This document shows positions 39,519 through 50,817 of a stretch of 64,000 bases of DNA, piece after piece. The stretch spans positions 35,914-99,913 of the forward strand of contig JAISYU010000075.1 in NCBI GenBank assembly GCA_031269685.1, read 5' to 3'. This stretch comes from Dysgonamonadaceae bacterium (lineage in GTDB: Bacteria > Bacteroidota > Bacteroidia > Bacteroidales > Azobacteroidaceae). A model generated the notes under the pieces. That model ran no database searches. It was not told where the DNA came from and saw only the letters and a list, made by a program, of their open reading frames with translations. Both the position numbers and the translations under genes were made by a program. How positions within the stretch are numbered: position 1 is the stretch's first letter; each line of letters opens with the position of its first letter.

Positions 39519-42500
39519 TTACTTCCGAATGACTGCAACCGGTCCCAAAAGCCCGCTCGCACGTAACGCCGAGTCCTTCTTCGGACGATTAAATGTCCAT
39601 GTCTTACGCTGATCCTCAGGCAGGTTAGCGTCATAGACAAGCCTGTTAAACCACGTGCTTGTTACCTCTATCTGCAAAATATTCGCGCCCGGCTTAACGG
39701 CATCCGTGACATCCAGACTGTACGGCGGCGTCCATAAAGTACGTAGTCTCTTTCCGTTAAGGGTGACCGCGGCAATCATTTCCACCTCACCAAGATCAAG
39801 ATCGTACCTAGTATCCTTATCATTGCCGGAATTGTCTATCTTAAAGGTAGTAGTGTATGTCACAGACCCGGAAAAGGCTCTCGCCTCCGGTGAAATATCA
39901 AGGTCTTTCCAGGCTTTCAGTTCGTCAATAACTACACTCTCAGGCGCACCCCAGCCCGCGGGAAACGAAAGCGTCCAAGTCCCCGAAAGAGGAGTGGATG
40001 TCGCTATCACAGAGGCTTTATTCTCTATTGAAGGAAGTGCGTTATTTCTAAAAATGACGAAACACGAACCTGCACGAGCCAAATTAAACTTTACCGAAGT
40101 CCTCCCCGATTCCCGCCGAACAACCTCCGCAGGATGAATTTCACCGCTTACAGGATCCCATATCTCAACGTTAGAAGTATTGGCGAAACTTAATTCCCCG
40201 CTGAACCCAGCGCCTTCCTCAGCTGCAACATAATACCAGTCAGCGCCTTCCGTCCGCCTGTGCAGCCACTTCGCGCCATCTCCAATAACATCAGGGACAA
40301 TCTCCAATGCCTTCAAAGATTCCCCAATGGTCTTTCCCGATAACACTTTCCCCTTACCCAAACTGCGAATGTTGCCACCGGCAGATCCCCAGATCGCCGC
40401 AACAGCCTCATCAAACCGCCTGCATGAAACATCCCCACCAGACAATGTCGCAATACCTTCCGGCGAATCCCCCACAACAGTAGCGCCTGCCTTAACAAGC
40501 TCAAGCAGTTTCTCCAGCGTCTCCGGCAACATCCGCTTGTTATCCGGCAACCACAGTAGCGAGTAAGTGATGCCCTCCGGCGTAGTAATTTTCCCGTCAC
40601 GGACGGAAAGACGGTTCAACAAGACATCAGGATTGCAGTAATCGTACTTGTAGCCTTCCGGAAACGGCGCATTCTGATCCGGCTTGTGGTTAATCTCATC
40701 CCCCAGGTACCACAAGACATCCGAAACGGGTTTCCCGCGCTCCAAGAGATAGTTAAGCCGTGAAAGATAAGTAGTAAACTCAGGAAAATGCTTCCACCAG
40801 GTTTGCCCCCGGAGGAACGGCGTGCCTATACCTGCTTCTCCGAAAGATGTCCCCGGAGGCAGGCAATCCGTACGGGGGTTATGCGTATATGTATGGAATA
40901 CCAAATGAGTTACACCCTCTATAAAATTTCTGTTAGCAACCTCTTTCATCATACTAAAATGTTCATCCCATGTGAGACTGAACGACGTAAAAGCCTCCGC
41001 AGCAACCCGCGTCTTCCCATACAGGCGAGCCGCAGATGCAGTGGGCTTAACAGGTTTGAAATTGATGGAACCGACAAATGAACGCTGTAACGGATGCCAA
41101 AATTCACACATCGGGACATCCGCATGCTTGTAATATTCCATTATATCGGCAGGAAAAATATCCCCGGCTGCCGTTTCGTATGCAATAGACATGCCCCTCT
41201 CTCTTGCAAGCCCCGCCATGCGACCGTAAAACCTGTTCGCAAAAAGATCACCTACCGTCGCCCGCCAGTCACGAAGAAACCGCGTCGTCGTCTTGTGATC
41301 ATCAAGAACATAACCGAAGACAGCAGGTAACCATTTGCGGAGCGAATATTTAGTATAACGTTCAAATTCCGCCTCCATGTCCTTAGTCCATGTCTGAGTC
41401 TTGCATTCCCAACTGTCCAACAGCATCCCGTTCAATAACCCGCCGGCAAGCGGTCCTCCGAAAATGCGCCCGATATATCCCGCAAACTGCGCCTCAGAAC
41501 CATTGCAGGATAGCTTATCACACTCCCAGCCTGTGCCTTCCGGCGGTGCCGGCGCATTTTTCATGCCGGCATTCACGTGACCGATACGCAGGACTGTCCA
41601 TTTCCCTTCAGGTGCTTCCCAGTCCAGATTTCCCTCAGCGTCAAACTTCGCACTGAGATCGAGAATATTATCCGTCCTTACAAAAGCCCCATGAGACTGC
41701 GCGGGATTGTCATTCGTGCGTACAATATTCCGCAACGTCCAACCGGCTTCCGACTCCCAGTTATTCTTCCTTGCAGCAGAGTATAACCGTAACGAAGAGA
41801 TGTGCATGTCATGTCGATTGCAGATATTGATGCGGTAAGTAGCCGTAGCGGATGTTTCGGGACAGGCAAGCGAAATCGGACGGTCATCCTGCCAACTGCT
41901 TTGCGGCATCTCAAGATTCAAAAGCTCCTTAGCCTTTCCCCCATTGAATGTAGCTTGTACATTAACACTCACTCCGGGTTCGTAACACCAGCCGTGATCA
42001 AAACCCTGAATACTCGAAAATTCAACAGTCCTGACTGTGACCGGCTCAGGGAATGTTATCTCTATCCAATGCGGGTTATTATCCGGTACCGGCGGCAGTT
42101 TTAAAGGCTTACCACTGTTAGTGTTCCCCAACAAAAGGTCTTTCCATGCCAAATCAATATCACTCTTTACCGACAACGGTTTAAGGGATTCCCCGGTGTC
42201 GCCGAGCGGAGTCGGAAATGCAAGTACGGCAATGTCACGATAGTCACGCGATTTCTCACCGCTTGGCTCCGGAATTGCCAATGCTATATTCTTCCGTTCC
42301 CCTCCCTCAATGTCGGTACGACTCCAGGCAAGATGCCGCATAGCGTTCTCCGGCTTAATCCACGGTCCTCCCGACATAGCCCAACCAGGGCAATTCTGCA
42401 TGGTAAACCTGAGCCCCAGCCGGCGACATTCCTCCGCTGTATATTTCAAAGCCTCATCCCATGCCGGACTCAGGCACGTGATTTGCGGATCTACACCGGG

Positions 42501-42797
42501 CCACGCTCCGCCAAACTGCCCGTGAAACATCTGGATGCCGGATAATCCCGCTCCGGCTATTGCTTCCAAATCCGCGGTGATACCGGGTGTCGCTACGTTG
42601 CCTCCGATGTAATGAAACCATGTCTCAGGATGATAAACCTTAGCAGGCGACCGGAATGATACCTCATCGGATTTCCCAAACGGTCGACCTATTTCTTCAA
42701 GCGATGGCGCAAACGGTGTAATCCTGTGTCGGTTGCACGCCTGAACCACAACTAATAAACACAGACTTATAAAATAAATGCATCTAAAACTTTTCAT
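39519..42797 (-). CDS. GH106-like glycoside hydrolase (alpha-L-rhamnosidase-like)
   Basis: 1092 aa; lipoprotein signal (VVVQAC), ETWFHYIGGNVATPGITADLEAIAGAGLSGIQMFHG, LLDSWECKTQTWT. Confidence 0.8.
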   Translation of the reverse strand: MKSFRCIYFISLCLLVVVQACNRHRITPFAPSLEEIGRPFGKSDEVSFRSPAKVYHPETWFHYIGGNVATPGITADLEAIAGAGLSGIQMFHGQFGGAWPGVDPQITCLSPAWDEALKYTAEECRRLGLRFTMQNCPGWAMSGGPWIKPENAMRHLAWSRTDIEGGERKNIALAIPEPSGEKSRDYRDIAVLAFPTPLGDTGESLKPLSVKSDIDLAWKDLLLGNTNSGKPLKLPPVPDNNPHWIEITFPEPVTVRTVEFSSIQGFDHGWCYEPGVSVNVQATFNGGKAKELLNLEMPQSSWQDDRPISLACPETSATATYRINICNRHDMHISSLRLYSAARKNNWESEAGWTLRNIVRTNDNPAQSHGAFVRTDNILDLSAKFDAEGNLDWEAPEGKWTVLRIGHVNAGMKNAPAPPEGTGWECDKLSCNGSEAQFAGYIGRIFGGPLAGGLLNGMLLDSWECKTQTWTKDMEAEFERYTKYSLRKWLPAVFGYVLDDHKTTTRFLRDWRATVGDLFANRFYGRMAGLARERGMSIAYETAAGDIFPADIMEYYKHADVPMCEFWHPLQRSFVGSINFKPVKPTASAARLYGKTRVAAEAFTSFSLTWDEHFSMMKEVANRNFIEGVTHLVFHTYTHNPRTDCLPPGTSFGEAGIGTPFLRGQTWWKHFPEFTTYLSRLNYLLERGKPVSDVLWYLGDEINHKPDQNAPFPEGYKYDYCNPDVLLNRLSVRDGKITTPEGITYSLLWLPDNKRMLPETLEKLLELVKAGATVVGDSPEGIATLSGGDVSCRRFDEAVAAIWGSAGGNIRSLGKGKVLSGKTIGESLKALEIVPDVIGDGAKWLHRRTEGADWYYVAAEEGAGFSGELSFANTSNVEIWDPVSGEIHPAEVVRRESGRTSVKFNLARAGSCFVIFRNNALPSIENKASVIATSTPLSGTWTLSFPAGWGAPESVVIDELKAWKDLDISPEARAFSGSVTYTTTFKIDNSGNDKDTRYDLDLGEVEMIAAVTLNGKRLRTLWTPPYSLDVTDAVKPGANILQIEVTSTWFNRLVYDANLPEDQRKTWTFNRPKKDSALRASGLLGPVAVIRK

Positions 42798-42817
42798 ATT
42801 ATAATTATTTTATGATA

Positions 42818-44488
42818 TTAACACGCAAGCAATATAATTAATTGTGCACTCAGTACCCGAAGAAACATTGTAAACGGATAAACCGTGGCGTAACCGACAG
42901 ACGGAATATCGTTGCCTGCCGCCGCATTTGAATACGCCAGCGCGGGAGGGTCGGTCGTGCTGCCGGACATAAGTCCCATCAGTGTGAAATAGTTTAGCTT
43001 GAATATACTACGTCCAATAATTCCCACAATAAGAAGCGGCACTACGGTAATGATAAGTCCAAGTCCTATCCACAAGTAGCCGCCTTTATCTACAACAGTT
43101 GAAACGAAATTCTCACCCACCCCTATACCTACACTGGCAAGAAAGAGGCATATTCCAATTTCACGAAGCATAAGGTTTGCGCTCATCGTGGTGTATGTAA
43201 CGAGGTGATACTTTGGACCGAAGATACTGATAAGTATTGCAACAATGAGCGGACCGCCTGCAAGCCCAAGTTTAACCGGTTGTGGTATTAGGGGGAATAC
43301 TAACGGGATACTGCCAAGCAATACGCCGAGGAAGATACCTATGAAGATCGGTATGAGATTTGGTTCGTTCAGTCGTTTCATCTGGTTACCGAGGAATCGT
43401 TCCACGCTCGCAATAGCGGTTTCGTTGCCGACCACAGTCACACGGTCTCCTATTTGAAGCGATAATCCGGGATCAGCGATAAGATCTACACCTGAACGGT
43501 TTACGCGGGTAATGTTAACACCAAAAATTGAGCGCAAGTTCAGATGACGTAACTGTTTGCCGTTGATATTTGATTTGGTAATAAGGATACGGCGTGAAAA
43601 GAGATGCTTGTCAAGCAGTTCCCATTCGTGCTTTTCCATTTTAACGGGTATTCCGAAATAAGATTCCACAGCCTCACGGTCTATCTTGGTTGTTGCTACA
43701 AAGATCCGGTCTCCTTCGTTCAGAACGGTTGCCGACGATGCAATATCGGCTTGTTTTGTTTGCGCGTAGAGGATTCGTGAGACCACAAAACTGCGGTTGA
43801 TGATTCGTCGCAGGTCGCCGATATTCTTACCGTAAGTGGCAGGATTTCGCACTTCGATTGAGATTAGTTCGACGCTTTCTTTTTGTCCGAGCATTTCTAT
43901 CAGGTTTTCAACTTCCTTTTCATTATTGATTCTGAAAATAACCTTTATCAGCAATATTGAGCCTATAATCCCTACAACACCAAGCGGATATGCGACTGCA
44001 TAACCAAGCGCTATACTCTGGTCGTTAGCGCCTGTTATATCGGAATATGCCTGTTGAGCAGCACCAAGTCCGGGAGTATTAGTTACGGCGCCGGAGAGGA
44101 TTCCAACCATAGTCTGAATCGGGACTTCGGTAACGTAATGTATTATTAACGTCACGATTATGCCGGTCAGTACTATTCCCATTGCCAGCATATTGAGGGT
44201 GATTCCTCCCTTTTTGAATGAGGAGAAGAAGCCGGGCCCAACTTGCAGACCGATGAAATAAACAAACAGTATCAGTCCGAATTCTTTCATGAAATGCAAA
44301 ATATCATCATTCACGCTCAATCCGAAATGACCGGCAACAATGCCTGCAAAGAGCACGAAGGTTATGCCGAGCGATACGCCGAAAATTTTAATTTTACCCA
44401 GTGTGATACCCGCAGCAATCACTAACGCAAACAATAGAACGGTATGAGCAATGCTGCTGCCGAAAAACAAATCGTTTAACCAATCCAT
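42818..44488 (-). CDS. AspT/YidE-family putative transporter with TrkA-C domains
   Basis: 556 aa; duplicated membrane domains, [22 protein letters not shown], two RCK/TrkA-C-like segments, [13 protein letters not shown]. Confidence 0.9.
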   Translation of the reverse strand: MDWLNDLFFGSSIAHTVLLFALVIAAGITLGKIKIFGVSLGITFVLFAGIVAGHFGLSVNDDILHFMKEFGLILFVYFIGLQVGPGFFSSFKKGGITLNMLAMGIVLTGIIVTLIIHYVTEVPIQTMVGILSGAVTNTPGLGAAQQAYSDITGANDQSIALGYAVAYPLGVVGIIGSILLIKVIFRINNEKEVENLIEMLGQKESVELISIEVRNPATYGKNIGDLRRIINRSFVVSRILYAQTKQADIASSATVLNEGDRIFVATTKIDREAVESYFGIPVKMEKHEWELLDKHLFSRRILITKSNINGKQLRHLNLRSIFGVNITRVNRSGVDLIADPGLSLQIGDRVTVVGNETAIASVERFLGNQMKRLNEPNLIPIFIGIFLGVLLGSIPLVFPLIPQPVKLGLAGGPLIVAILISIFGPKYHLVTYTTMSANLMLREIGICLFLASVGIGVGENFVSTVVDKGGYLWIGLGLIITVVPLLIVGIIGRSIFKLNYFTLMGLMSGSTTDPPALAYSNAAAGNDIPSVGYATVYPFTMFLRVLSAQLIILLAC

Positions 44489-44500
44489 ATATATAAGAAG

Positions 44501-45082
44501 TTATTTACCTAAAACATCCGTTATATTCACCATAAACAGCCTTACCGAAATTGCTAGCAGGATGATGCCGAAAAACTTTCTCAGAACATAAATTCCGCCT
44601 TTCCCGATGATTTTCTCCACCAATTGCACATTCCGAAGGACAAAATAAACGATGAGCATATTCAGAAAAAGTGCAAGAATGATAGCAAGATCATTATATT
44701 CCGCTTTCAGAGAGAGCAGTGTAGTGAAGGCTCCCGGACCTGCGATCAGGGGAAAAATCACGGGTACGATGGTTGCCGAACTGTTTGGTCCGTCCATTTT
44801 GAACAATTCCCAACCAAAGGTCATTTCACAGGCTATCACGAAAATAACAAGTGAACCGGCAACTGCAAACGATGCTTCATCCACATTAAACAGGCGTAAA
44901 ATGCCGCCGCCAACATAAAAAAATGCCACTAAGATCAGGAAAGAATAAATTGCCGCCCTGCTTGGGCTGAATGCCCGTTTCTTGTTTTGCAAATCAACAA
45001 AAATCGGCAGTGAGCCGACTACGTCAATAATTGCAAACAAGACAATGAAAGCACTGACTAATTCCTTGAAATTGAGATACAC
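44501..45082 (-). CDS. MarC-family membrane protein
   Basis: FAIIDVVGSLPIFVDL, IVPVIFPLIAGPGAFTTLLSL. Confidence 0.88.
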   Translation of the reverse strand: MYLNFKELVSAFIVLFAIIDVVGSLPIFVDLQNKKRAFSPSRAAIYSFLILVAFFYVGGGILRLFNVDEASFAVAGSLVIFVIACEMTFGWELFKMDGPNSSATIVPVIFPLIAGPGAFTTLLSLKAEYNDLAIILALFLNMLIVYFVLRNVQLVEKIIGKGGIYVLRKFFGIILLAISVRLFMVNITDVLGK

Positions 45083-45292
45083 AATTATTATTTTTTACGG
45101 AATAAAACAATCAAAAATCATGAATATGTAGCCACAAAAGTAGAACAATTATTTAAGAATACAAAATATGCAGAAATAATGAACATGGTATCAAAAATCA
45201 CATTCATATCTTAATTACATACTATCGCATTAATATAAACCGGCACAATAATGATAAGGAATATATCGGTTTACAACATAGAAAAGTACAAA

Positions 45293-45853
45293 TTATTTTC
45301 TGATTCTATTTTCATTTTTACTCACAAAACTTTTCCAATTGGTATATTTTTTATCTTCTTTCAATCCATTGTTCTGGTAGAAATGGCATAAAGCGGCAGC
45401 CAAGCCATCTGTCGCATCCAACATCCCGGGCATGTTTTTGTCGGGGATTTTAAGTATCTTCTGAAGCATTGCAGCGACCTGTTCTTTGGATGCGCGACCA
45501 TTACCCGTGATTGACATTTTAATTTTCAGCGGAGCATATTCATAGATTGGAATATCACGCGACAATGCAGCAGCCATTGCAACTCCTTGTGCGCGTCCGA
45601 GTTTAAGCATACTCTGCACATTTTTCCCGAAAAACGGCGATTCGATAGCAAGTTCATCAGGCAAGAACTCGCCAATTAGGCTGATAATACGTTCGAAGAT
45701 CCGCCTCAGACGCAAGTAGTGGTCATCAGCTTTGCGCAGTTCCAAGACACCCATCGCTATCAGTGACGGCTTGTTATTGGTAATTTTAAGCAGTCCGTAA
45801 CCCATTACATTAGTACCAGGGTCAACACCAAGAATTATTTTTTCATCGATCAT
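45293..45853 (-). CDS. ruvC: Crossover junction endodeoxyribonuclease RuvC
   Basis: [55 protein letters not shown]. Confidence 0.95.
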   Translation of the reverse strand: MIDEKIILGVDPGTNVMGYGLLKITNNKPSLIAMGVLELRKADDHYLRLRRIFERIISLIGEFLPDELAIESPFFGKNVQSMLKLGRAQGVAMAAALSRDIPIYEYAPLKIKMSITGNGRASKEQVAAMLQKILKIPDKNMPGMLDATDGLAAALCHFYQNNGLKEDKKYTNWKSFVSKNENRIRK

Positions 45854-46152
45854 GATGGCGCAAATTTATAAAATTATTCTAATACTGCAAAAAAAGTTTT
45901 ATATATTAACATAGTTAAATTAAAAATATTTTTTAGTAAAATGTATGGAATATTTGGTGAATTATCTTTCAGAACGTTTTCCTCGCCCAGGATTTCTTCC
46001 TATGAGACGTCAGGATATTTTCCCCACTTGAGGATTTCTTTCCTATCCGGATTAATCCTGAGAAAAGAATCGGAAACGCCAGATTGTTCTGTTAAGTTTG
46101 TTTGATTAGCGCAAAAAATAGAGATTATTTGTTTGGTTAAAAAAAATTTTTA

Positions 46153-46160
46153 TAACTTTG
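46153..46160 (+). promoter_or_regulatory. -7 element TAACTTTG
   Basis: TAnnTTTG match upstream of 46211. Confidence 0.45.
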
Positions 46161-46210
46161 GGCGCTTTTTTTTAGCAAGAAATTTTTCATATTCTTAATA
46201 TTAAATAAAC

Positions 46211-49200
46211 ATGACAAAGTTTTTACTCAAATCCATTATGACTTGCTTCTTCATGGCGAGCGCAATGGCGCCGGCTTTTGCCGACGGAACAATCAATGTT
46301 GCCGACGGTACGGGCGACGGAACAGGATGGAGTTATTCTAATAATTCTATCGTTATTGAGGCTGCCGGCAGTTATACCCTTACCGGTACGACTGAAACGA
46401 ACAGCATTATCGTTAACAGCGCGTTGACGGTAAATATTACTCTGGACGATGTCAGTATTTCTACTGTCAGTCCATTCTACATTACTCCCAATACTGCGGC
46501 GGCAAACACGATTGTTAACCTAACGCTTATAAACAGTAATGTATTGACTGCTACAAAAAATGGTACGGCTGAGGGAGGTTTTGCAGGTCTCGGTGTCCCA
46601 TTACATTCGACCGTCAATATTAACGGCACCGGCTCTCTGATTGCGACAGGGAGCAAAGATAACAGTAATAGTGGCGGCGCAGGTATCGGAAGCCAAAAAA
46701 ATAAAAGTTCCGGTAAAATCAACATCAACAGCGGGTTTATCACTGCCATAAGCCAGGATAAAGCTGCCGGTATCGGCTCAGGTTATCATGGCACGCAAGG
46801 AGCAGTTGCAATAGAAGGCGGTGTTGTCATTGTGGAAAATAAAGGCAGCGGAAACAGTATCGGGCATTATAACGGTACCGGCGGTTCATTTACCATTGGC
46901 GGTAATGCTGTGGTGATTGTAAAGTCTTCCATCCATGATCCGGTTGTCACATCCGTACGCAGAAAAAGCGGCTTGCTTCTGGAAGATACAAAGTGTACGT
47001 TCTACAGTGAAAGTGTTGCGATTACCAATGATTTTACATTTCCTGCGAATAACACGATCACGATACCGGAAGGCAAATCTTTATCCATACCGGAAGGCGT
47101 AAAGATGACCAGTAACGGTACAGTCAACGTGGAAGGTACATTTACTATCGACGGCGAGTTGATCAACAACGGAACTGTTCAGATAGATGGTGTAGCCGTC
47201 AATAACGGAAATACGGAAAACTTCGGCGCTATCACTATTTATGGCAGTTATGTAAACAACGGTACAATACGTAACCGAAATGACGGGGTGATAAACGGTA
47301 TAATTAGCGGTAATCCGCTGACAGTTGAACTTTATACGATCGACATAGGCACTGTAACTGAAAATGGACCGGGATACACGTTTGAAAATGGACTCGTTAC
47401 CTTGATCGAAGCAGACGCTTTCTATACCGTTACGGGTGTTTCTTCAACTAATCGCATAGCAGTAGCGCCAAGTATAACGGTAAATGTTATTTTCAGCGGA
47501 TTGAACATAACATCTTCCGAAACGCCATTGACAGCAGGTTCTTCGTCCAAAGTCAACCTTACGCTCAATGGAGCAAACGTCTTGACCGCAACGGGTAGCG
47601 AAGCTGGATTTGGTATATCGCAGGGGACATCCGTAATCATTGATGGACAAGGTTCGCTTAATGCTACAGGCAACAGTAATGCCGGTATAGGAGGAGAAGG
47701 AAATATTACCGTCAAAAACGGTACAATCACGGCTTCATCAACTTCGTCTTTCGGTATTAACGCAAATATCGCTGTTAACGGCGGTGTAGTAACAGCTATC
47801 GGAGGCGAAGGCAAGGCAAGTACCAACGGCGCATTCACTATGGACGGTAACGGAGTAGTGATCGTAGAATCAATAGGTGACGCTTCAGCAAAAAAGCAAG
47901 GACTCCTTATCAACGGCAATGCAGGTACAATCTATGGAACAGGTGTAAGTCCTACACTAAGTTGGACATTGCCAGAGGGCAAAACCTTTACCCTTGATGG
48001 AGCAAGAACATTTACCGTCGCTACGGGTAAAACATTTACTAACAACGGAACAATAGAAGTTTACGGAGATCTCAACGTTAATGGAACACTTGTCAATAAC
48101 GGCACGATTAGAAAATGCGGCACAATTACAGGCGATATCAACGGCAATCAGCCTGTGGACACTCAACGCGAACAGATTGCTATTGATCTGGCTACTGTGA
48201 ATGCTTCCGGTGAAGGCTACATCTATACATACAGTAAACTTACGTTAACAAAGAATAATGCGGAATATACCCTGACCGGAAAAACTACCTCCAAAAGCGT
48301 AGAAGTCGCAGCAGGTCTGTCGGTAAAAGTAAATCTCAATAATGTAGATATTCAGGCGTCAAAAGCATTATTTATCAATCCATCGTCTGTGGCTGACATC
48401 ACTATTACCGGTATAAATACCCTTATCAGTAAAACACAGGGTAGCGCCGGTATTGGAGTTCCAGCAGGCGCAAAAGTAATCATCAACGGTACAGGTTCAC
48501 TTAGAGCTGAGGGTAACGGTGGTAGCAGCGTCGGCGGCGCCGGCATCGGAGGTACAGCCAATATCTCTGCAGGAATTATTATCATCAACGGAGGTGAAAT
48601 AACCGCAATAGGTAATAAAAAAGCAGCAGGTATCGGTGGTGGTTATCATTCCGGTTACGAAGAAATTCAAATAAACGGAGGTTTTGTATCTGCTACCGGC
48701 ATCTTCTGGGCTAGTTCTAAAGGCGATGGCATAGGCGGATACGGCAGTGACGCACAAGTACCAGCAGGTCCTTTCAAAATGAATGGAACCGGCGTAGTTA
48801 TGTCAACTAACGTGCGGGATAAATCACCCAAGCAAAAAGGATTGCTGTTTGACCTCGGAAGAGGTTACCTCTATGGAACCGAAGCTGAAATCAATCGCGA
48901 TATAACAATGCCATACGGTTCTCAACTGACGGTCAAAGCAGGTCAGACACTGATAGTTCCCGAAGGAGTTACGCTAAATTGGGGAGCAAGTACTGAACTT
49001 TCTTTTGAACAAGGCTCCACCTTCATAAACAATGGTACACTAAACGGATACGAGCGAGGCAAACAATTAAGCATTGACACCGAAAAGGCAAACGTATCTG
49101 GTAGTGGATCTATCAATCTTACCGAAATCCCCTACGATAACCGCGACCGCCTTTATTTCCGTTTCCACATTCTTGCCAACTGTCTCTTCGACGGAACTAA

Positions 49201-50410
49201 AACAACTACGATGACCGAATCGGAAATACTTGGGTGGGAGAATAAGGTCGTCGAATTTGAATCACTATTGGAAAAACATTCACCCAATGTCAATGTTGTT
49301 ACCGAAACAGTATCACACAAGGAACAGACCACAGGTACCGGTACGGGCAACAGTAACAGTTTCGGTGCATTTTCGGTCAATGAAAGTAGCCTGAAGTCCA
49401 AATGCATGGACGTCTTCGTAGCAAGACCTACAGGAAGCCCCTCTTATGCGGCATATTACGCCGGTGAATATATTCACATGACCGTAGGTAGTGGCGCGGC
49501 AGCAATGATGCACGAATATGCCCATCACGTACAATCCTTGCTGACCAATTACAATCCCGATGACGGACAGTCTTGGGAAGCGCTCTATTACCGCTACGAC
49601 ACGATGGCTACCAACTTCTATTGGGAAGGACTTATCAAAGATCAGGGTGAACTATGGGATGGCGATGACGAATGGCTCTATGCAGACACTAACGAGCAAT
49701 TGTGGCCCGACGAAGTTATTTTCCCTGATTATGGAACTGTGGCTACCGGCAAAGCGCTTTACACCTCTGTATTTACCGGAGGTTCGGGTGATGGTAAATT
49801 CGTATACTCCAATTCAGGTTTAGTACCGCCTGTTTCTTCAAACGGCTGGTTGTTCAAAGTAACCTTCTTCCCGAACGACAAGAGTAAACACAATATTACT
49901 AAGGACATACCTTTGAGGTTTGCAGGAGTCAAGCTTGATCCCACTATTACGCTTATGCAGTTTAACATCAGGGAACCGGAGATTCCATCTCCCTATGTTC
50001 TAACAGATCCGACGCTTCCCGTTACTATTGAATATAAAACACAGGGTGCGCCTAGTGACACATACACGACCACTGCTCCGAGTGCACCGGGTAATTATAG
50101 TGTCAGAGCGAGTTTTGCAGGCAACGACGATTACAACGCGGCATCGGCAACGATGAACTTTACCATATACGGAGTTAATGCCATACCCAATACCGATGCA
50201 AAAGAACAGGTAGTCATTACCTCAGGTAAAGGTTTCATACGGGTTGACGCCGGCGTTGGAGCAGCAGGTTCCGTGCTGAGCGTATATACAGTATACGGTT
50301 CGCAAGTTGCTTCGAAATACATTACCGCAGGACAGACGGACATTCCGGTAGAACGTGGATTGTATATCGTCAATTACGGTAGTGCAAGGAAAAAAGTAAT
50401 AGTCCGGTAA
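46211..50410 (+). CDS. Large secreted multi-repeat protein with putative HExxH metallopeptidase domain and T9SS-type C-terminal sorting domain
   Basis: Signal peptide; three paralogous repeat blocks (GAGIGS/GIGGEG/GGAGIGGTA with INGTGSL); GAAAMMHEYAHHVQSLL; C-terminal ...VYTVYGSQVASKYITAGQTDIPVERGLYIVNYGSARKKVIVR. Confidence 0.75.
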   Translation: MTKFLLKSIMTCFFMASAMAPAFADGTINVADGTGDGTGWSYSNNSIVIEAAGSYTLTGTTETNSIIVNSALTVNITLDDVSISTVSPFYITPNTAAANTIVNLTLINSNVLTATKNGTAEGGFAGLGVPLHSTVNINGTGSLIATGSKDNSNSGGAGIGSQKNKSSGKININSGFITAISQDKAAGIGSGYHGTQGAVAIEGGVVIVENKGSGNSIGHYNGTGGSFTIGGNAVVIVKSSIHDPVVTSVRRKSGLLLEDTKCTFYSESVAITNDFTFPANNTITIPEGKSLSIPEGVKMTSNGTVNVEGTFTIDGELINNGTVQIDGVAVNNGNTENFGAITIYGSYVNNGTIRNRNDGVINGIISGNPLTVELYTIDIGTVTENGPGYTFENGLVTLIEADAFYTVTGVSSTNRIAVAPSITVNVIFSGLNITSSETPLTAGSSSKVNLTLNGANVLTATGSEAGFGISQGTSVIIDGQGSLNATGNSNAGIGGEGNITVKNGTITASSTSSFGINANIAVNGGVVTAIGGEGKASTNGAFTMDGNGVVIVESIGDASAKKQGLLINGNAGTIYGTGVSPTLSWTLPEGKTFTLDGARTFTVATGKTFTNNGTIEVYGDLNVNGTLVNNGTIRKCGTITGDINGNQPVDTQREQIAIDLATVNASGEGYIYTYSKLTLTKNNAEYTLTGKTTSKSVEVAAGLSVKVNLNNVDIQASKALFINPSSVADITITGINTLISKTQGSAGIGVPAGAKVIINGTGSLRAEGNGGSSVGGAGIGGTANISAGIIIINGGEITAIGNKKAAGIGGGYHSGYEEIQINGGFVSATGIFWASSKGDGIGGYGSDAQVPAGPFKMNGTGVVMSTNVRDKSPKQKGLLFDLGRGYLYGTEAEINRDITMPYGSQLTVKAGQTLIVPEGVTLNWGASTELSFEQGSTFINNGTLNGYERGKQLSIDTEKANVSGSGSINLTEIPYDNRDRLYFRFHILANCLFDGTKTTTMTESEILGWENKVVEFESLLEKHSPNVNVVTETVSHKEQTTGTGTGNSNSFGAFSVNESSLKSKCMDVFVARPTGSPSYAAYYAGEYIHMTVGSGAAAMMHEYAHHVQSLLTNYNPDDGQSWEALYYRYDTMATNFYWEGLIKDQGELWDGDDEWLYADTNEQLWPDEVIFPDYGTVATGKALYTSVFTGGSGDGKFVYSNSGLVPPVSSNGWLFKVTFFPNDKSKHNITKDIPLRFAGVKLDPTITLMQFNIREPEIPSPYVLTDPTLPVTIEYKTQGAPSDTYTTTAPSAPGNYSVRASFAGNDDYNAASATMNFTIYGVNAIPNTDAKEQVVITSGKGFIRVDAGVGAAGSVLSVYTVYGSQVASKYITAGQTDIPVERGLYIVNYGSARKKVIVR

Positions 50411-50428
50411 TCCGGCAATAACAATCAT

Positions 50429-50470
50429 AAAGAACCCCAAGAGTTGGACAACTCTTGGGGTTCTTTATTT
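50429..50470 (+). terminator. Intrinsic terminator after the 1399-aa gene
   Basis: Perfect 17-bp inverted repeat aaagaaccccaagagtt-ggac-aactcttggggttcttt. Confidence 0.9.
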
Positions 50471-50602
50471 AAGTTGACGAAACGCACTTTCAGGGTCAAA
50501 AGTCTATCTCGTCGTCTGACGAAAAGTATATTTCTTTGCGAAAACTTAATCAACATTTATTGCAAGAAATATTTTTGATTATTCATTATTAATTATTTTT
50601 AC

Positions 50603-50610
50603 TATCTTTG
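50603..50610 (+). promoter_or_regulatory. -7 element TATCTTTG driving the TPP-riboswitch leader
   Basis: TAnnTTTG match immediately upstream of the THI element. Confidence 0.6.
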
Positions 50611-50617
50611 CAGTCGA

Positions 50618-50697
50618 AATCTTTAGGGGTGCCCGGTCGGGCTGAGAACATACCCTTTGAACTTGAACAGGTTAGTACCTGCGTAGGGACAAAGATT
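50618..50697 (+). ncRNA. TPP riboswitch (THI element)
   Basis: ggggtgcccggtcgggctgagaacataccctttgaacttgaacaggttagtacctgcgtaggga matches the THI box; P1 stem aatcttt/aaagatt. Confidence 0.95.
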
Positions 50698-50817
50698 GCG
50701 GTATACAGTTATAAGTTTTTGCTTACCAAGCTCCTTTCGATTTCGTTTTTAATAATTTCTCTTAGGTTACTTAAGTCACTTAAGCGGAGTAATGTTTAAT
50801 GTTTCAAATAATTAAAA

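Noticed and set aside
39655-42545. Multiple plus-strand ORFs opposite the 1092-aa hydrolase
   Set aside because: Shadow ORFs with no recognisable domains, lying fully within a well-supported gene
50608-50799. 63-aa ORF at the TPP riboswitch
   Set aside because: It is the riboswitch sequence read as protein
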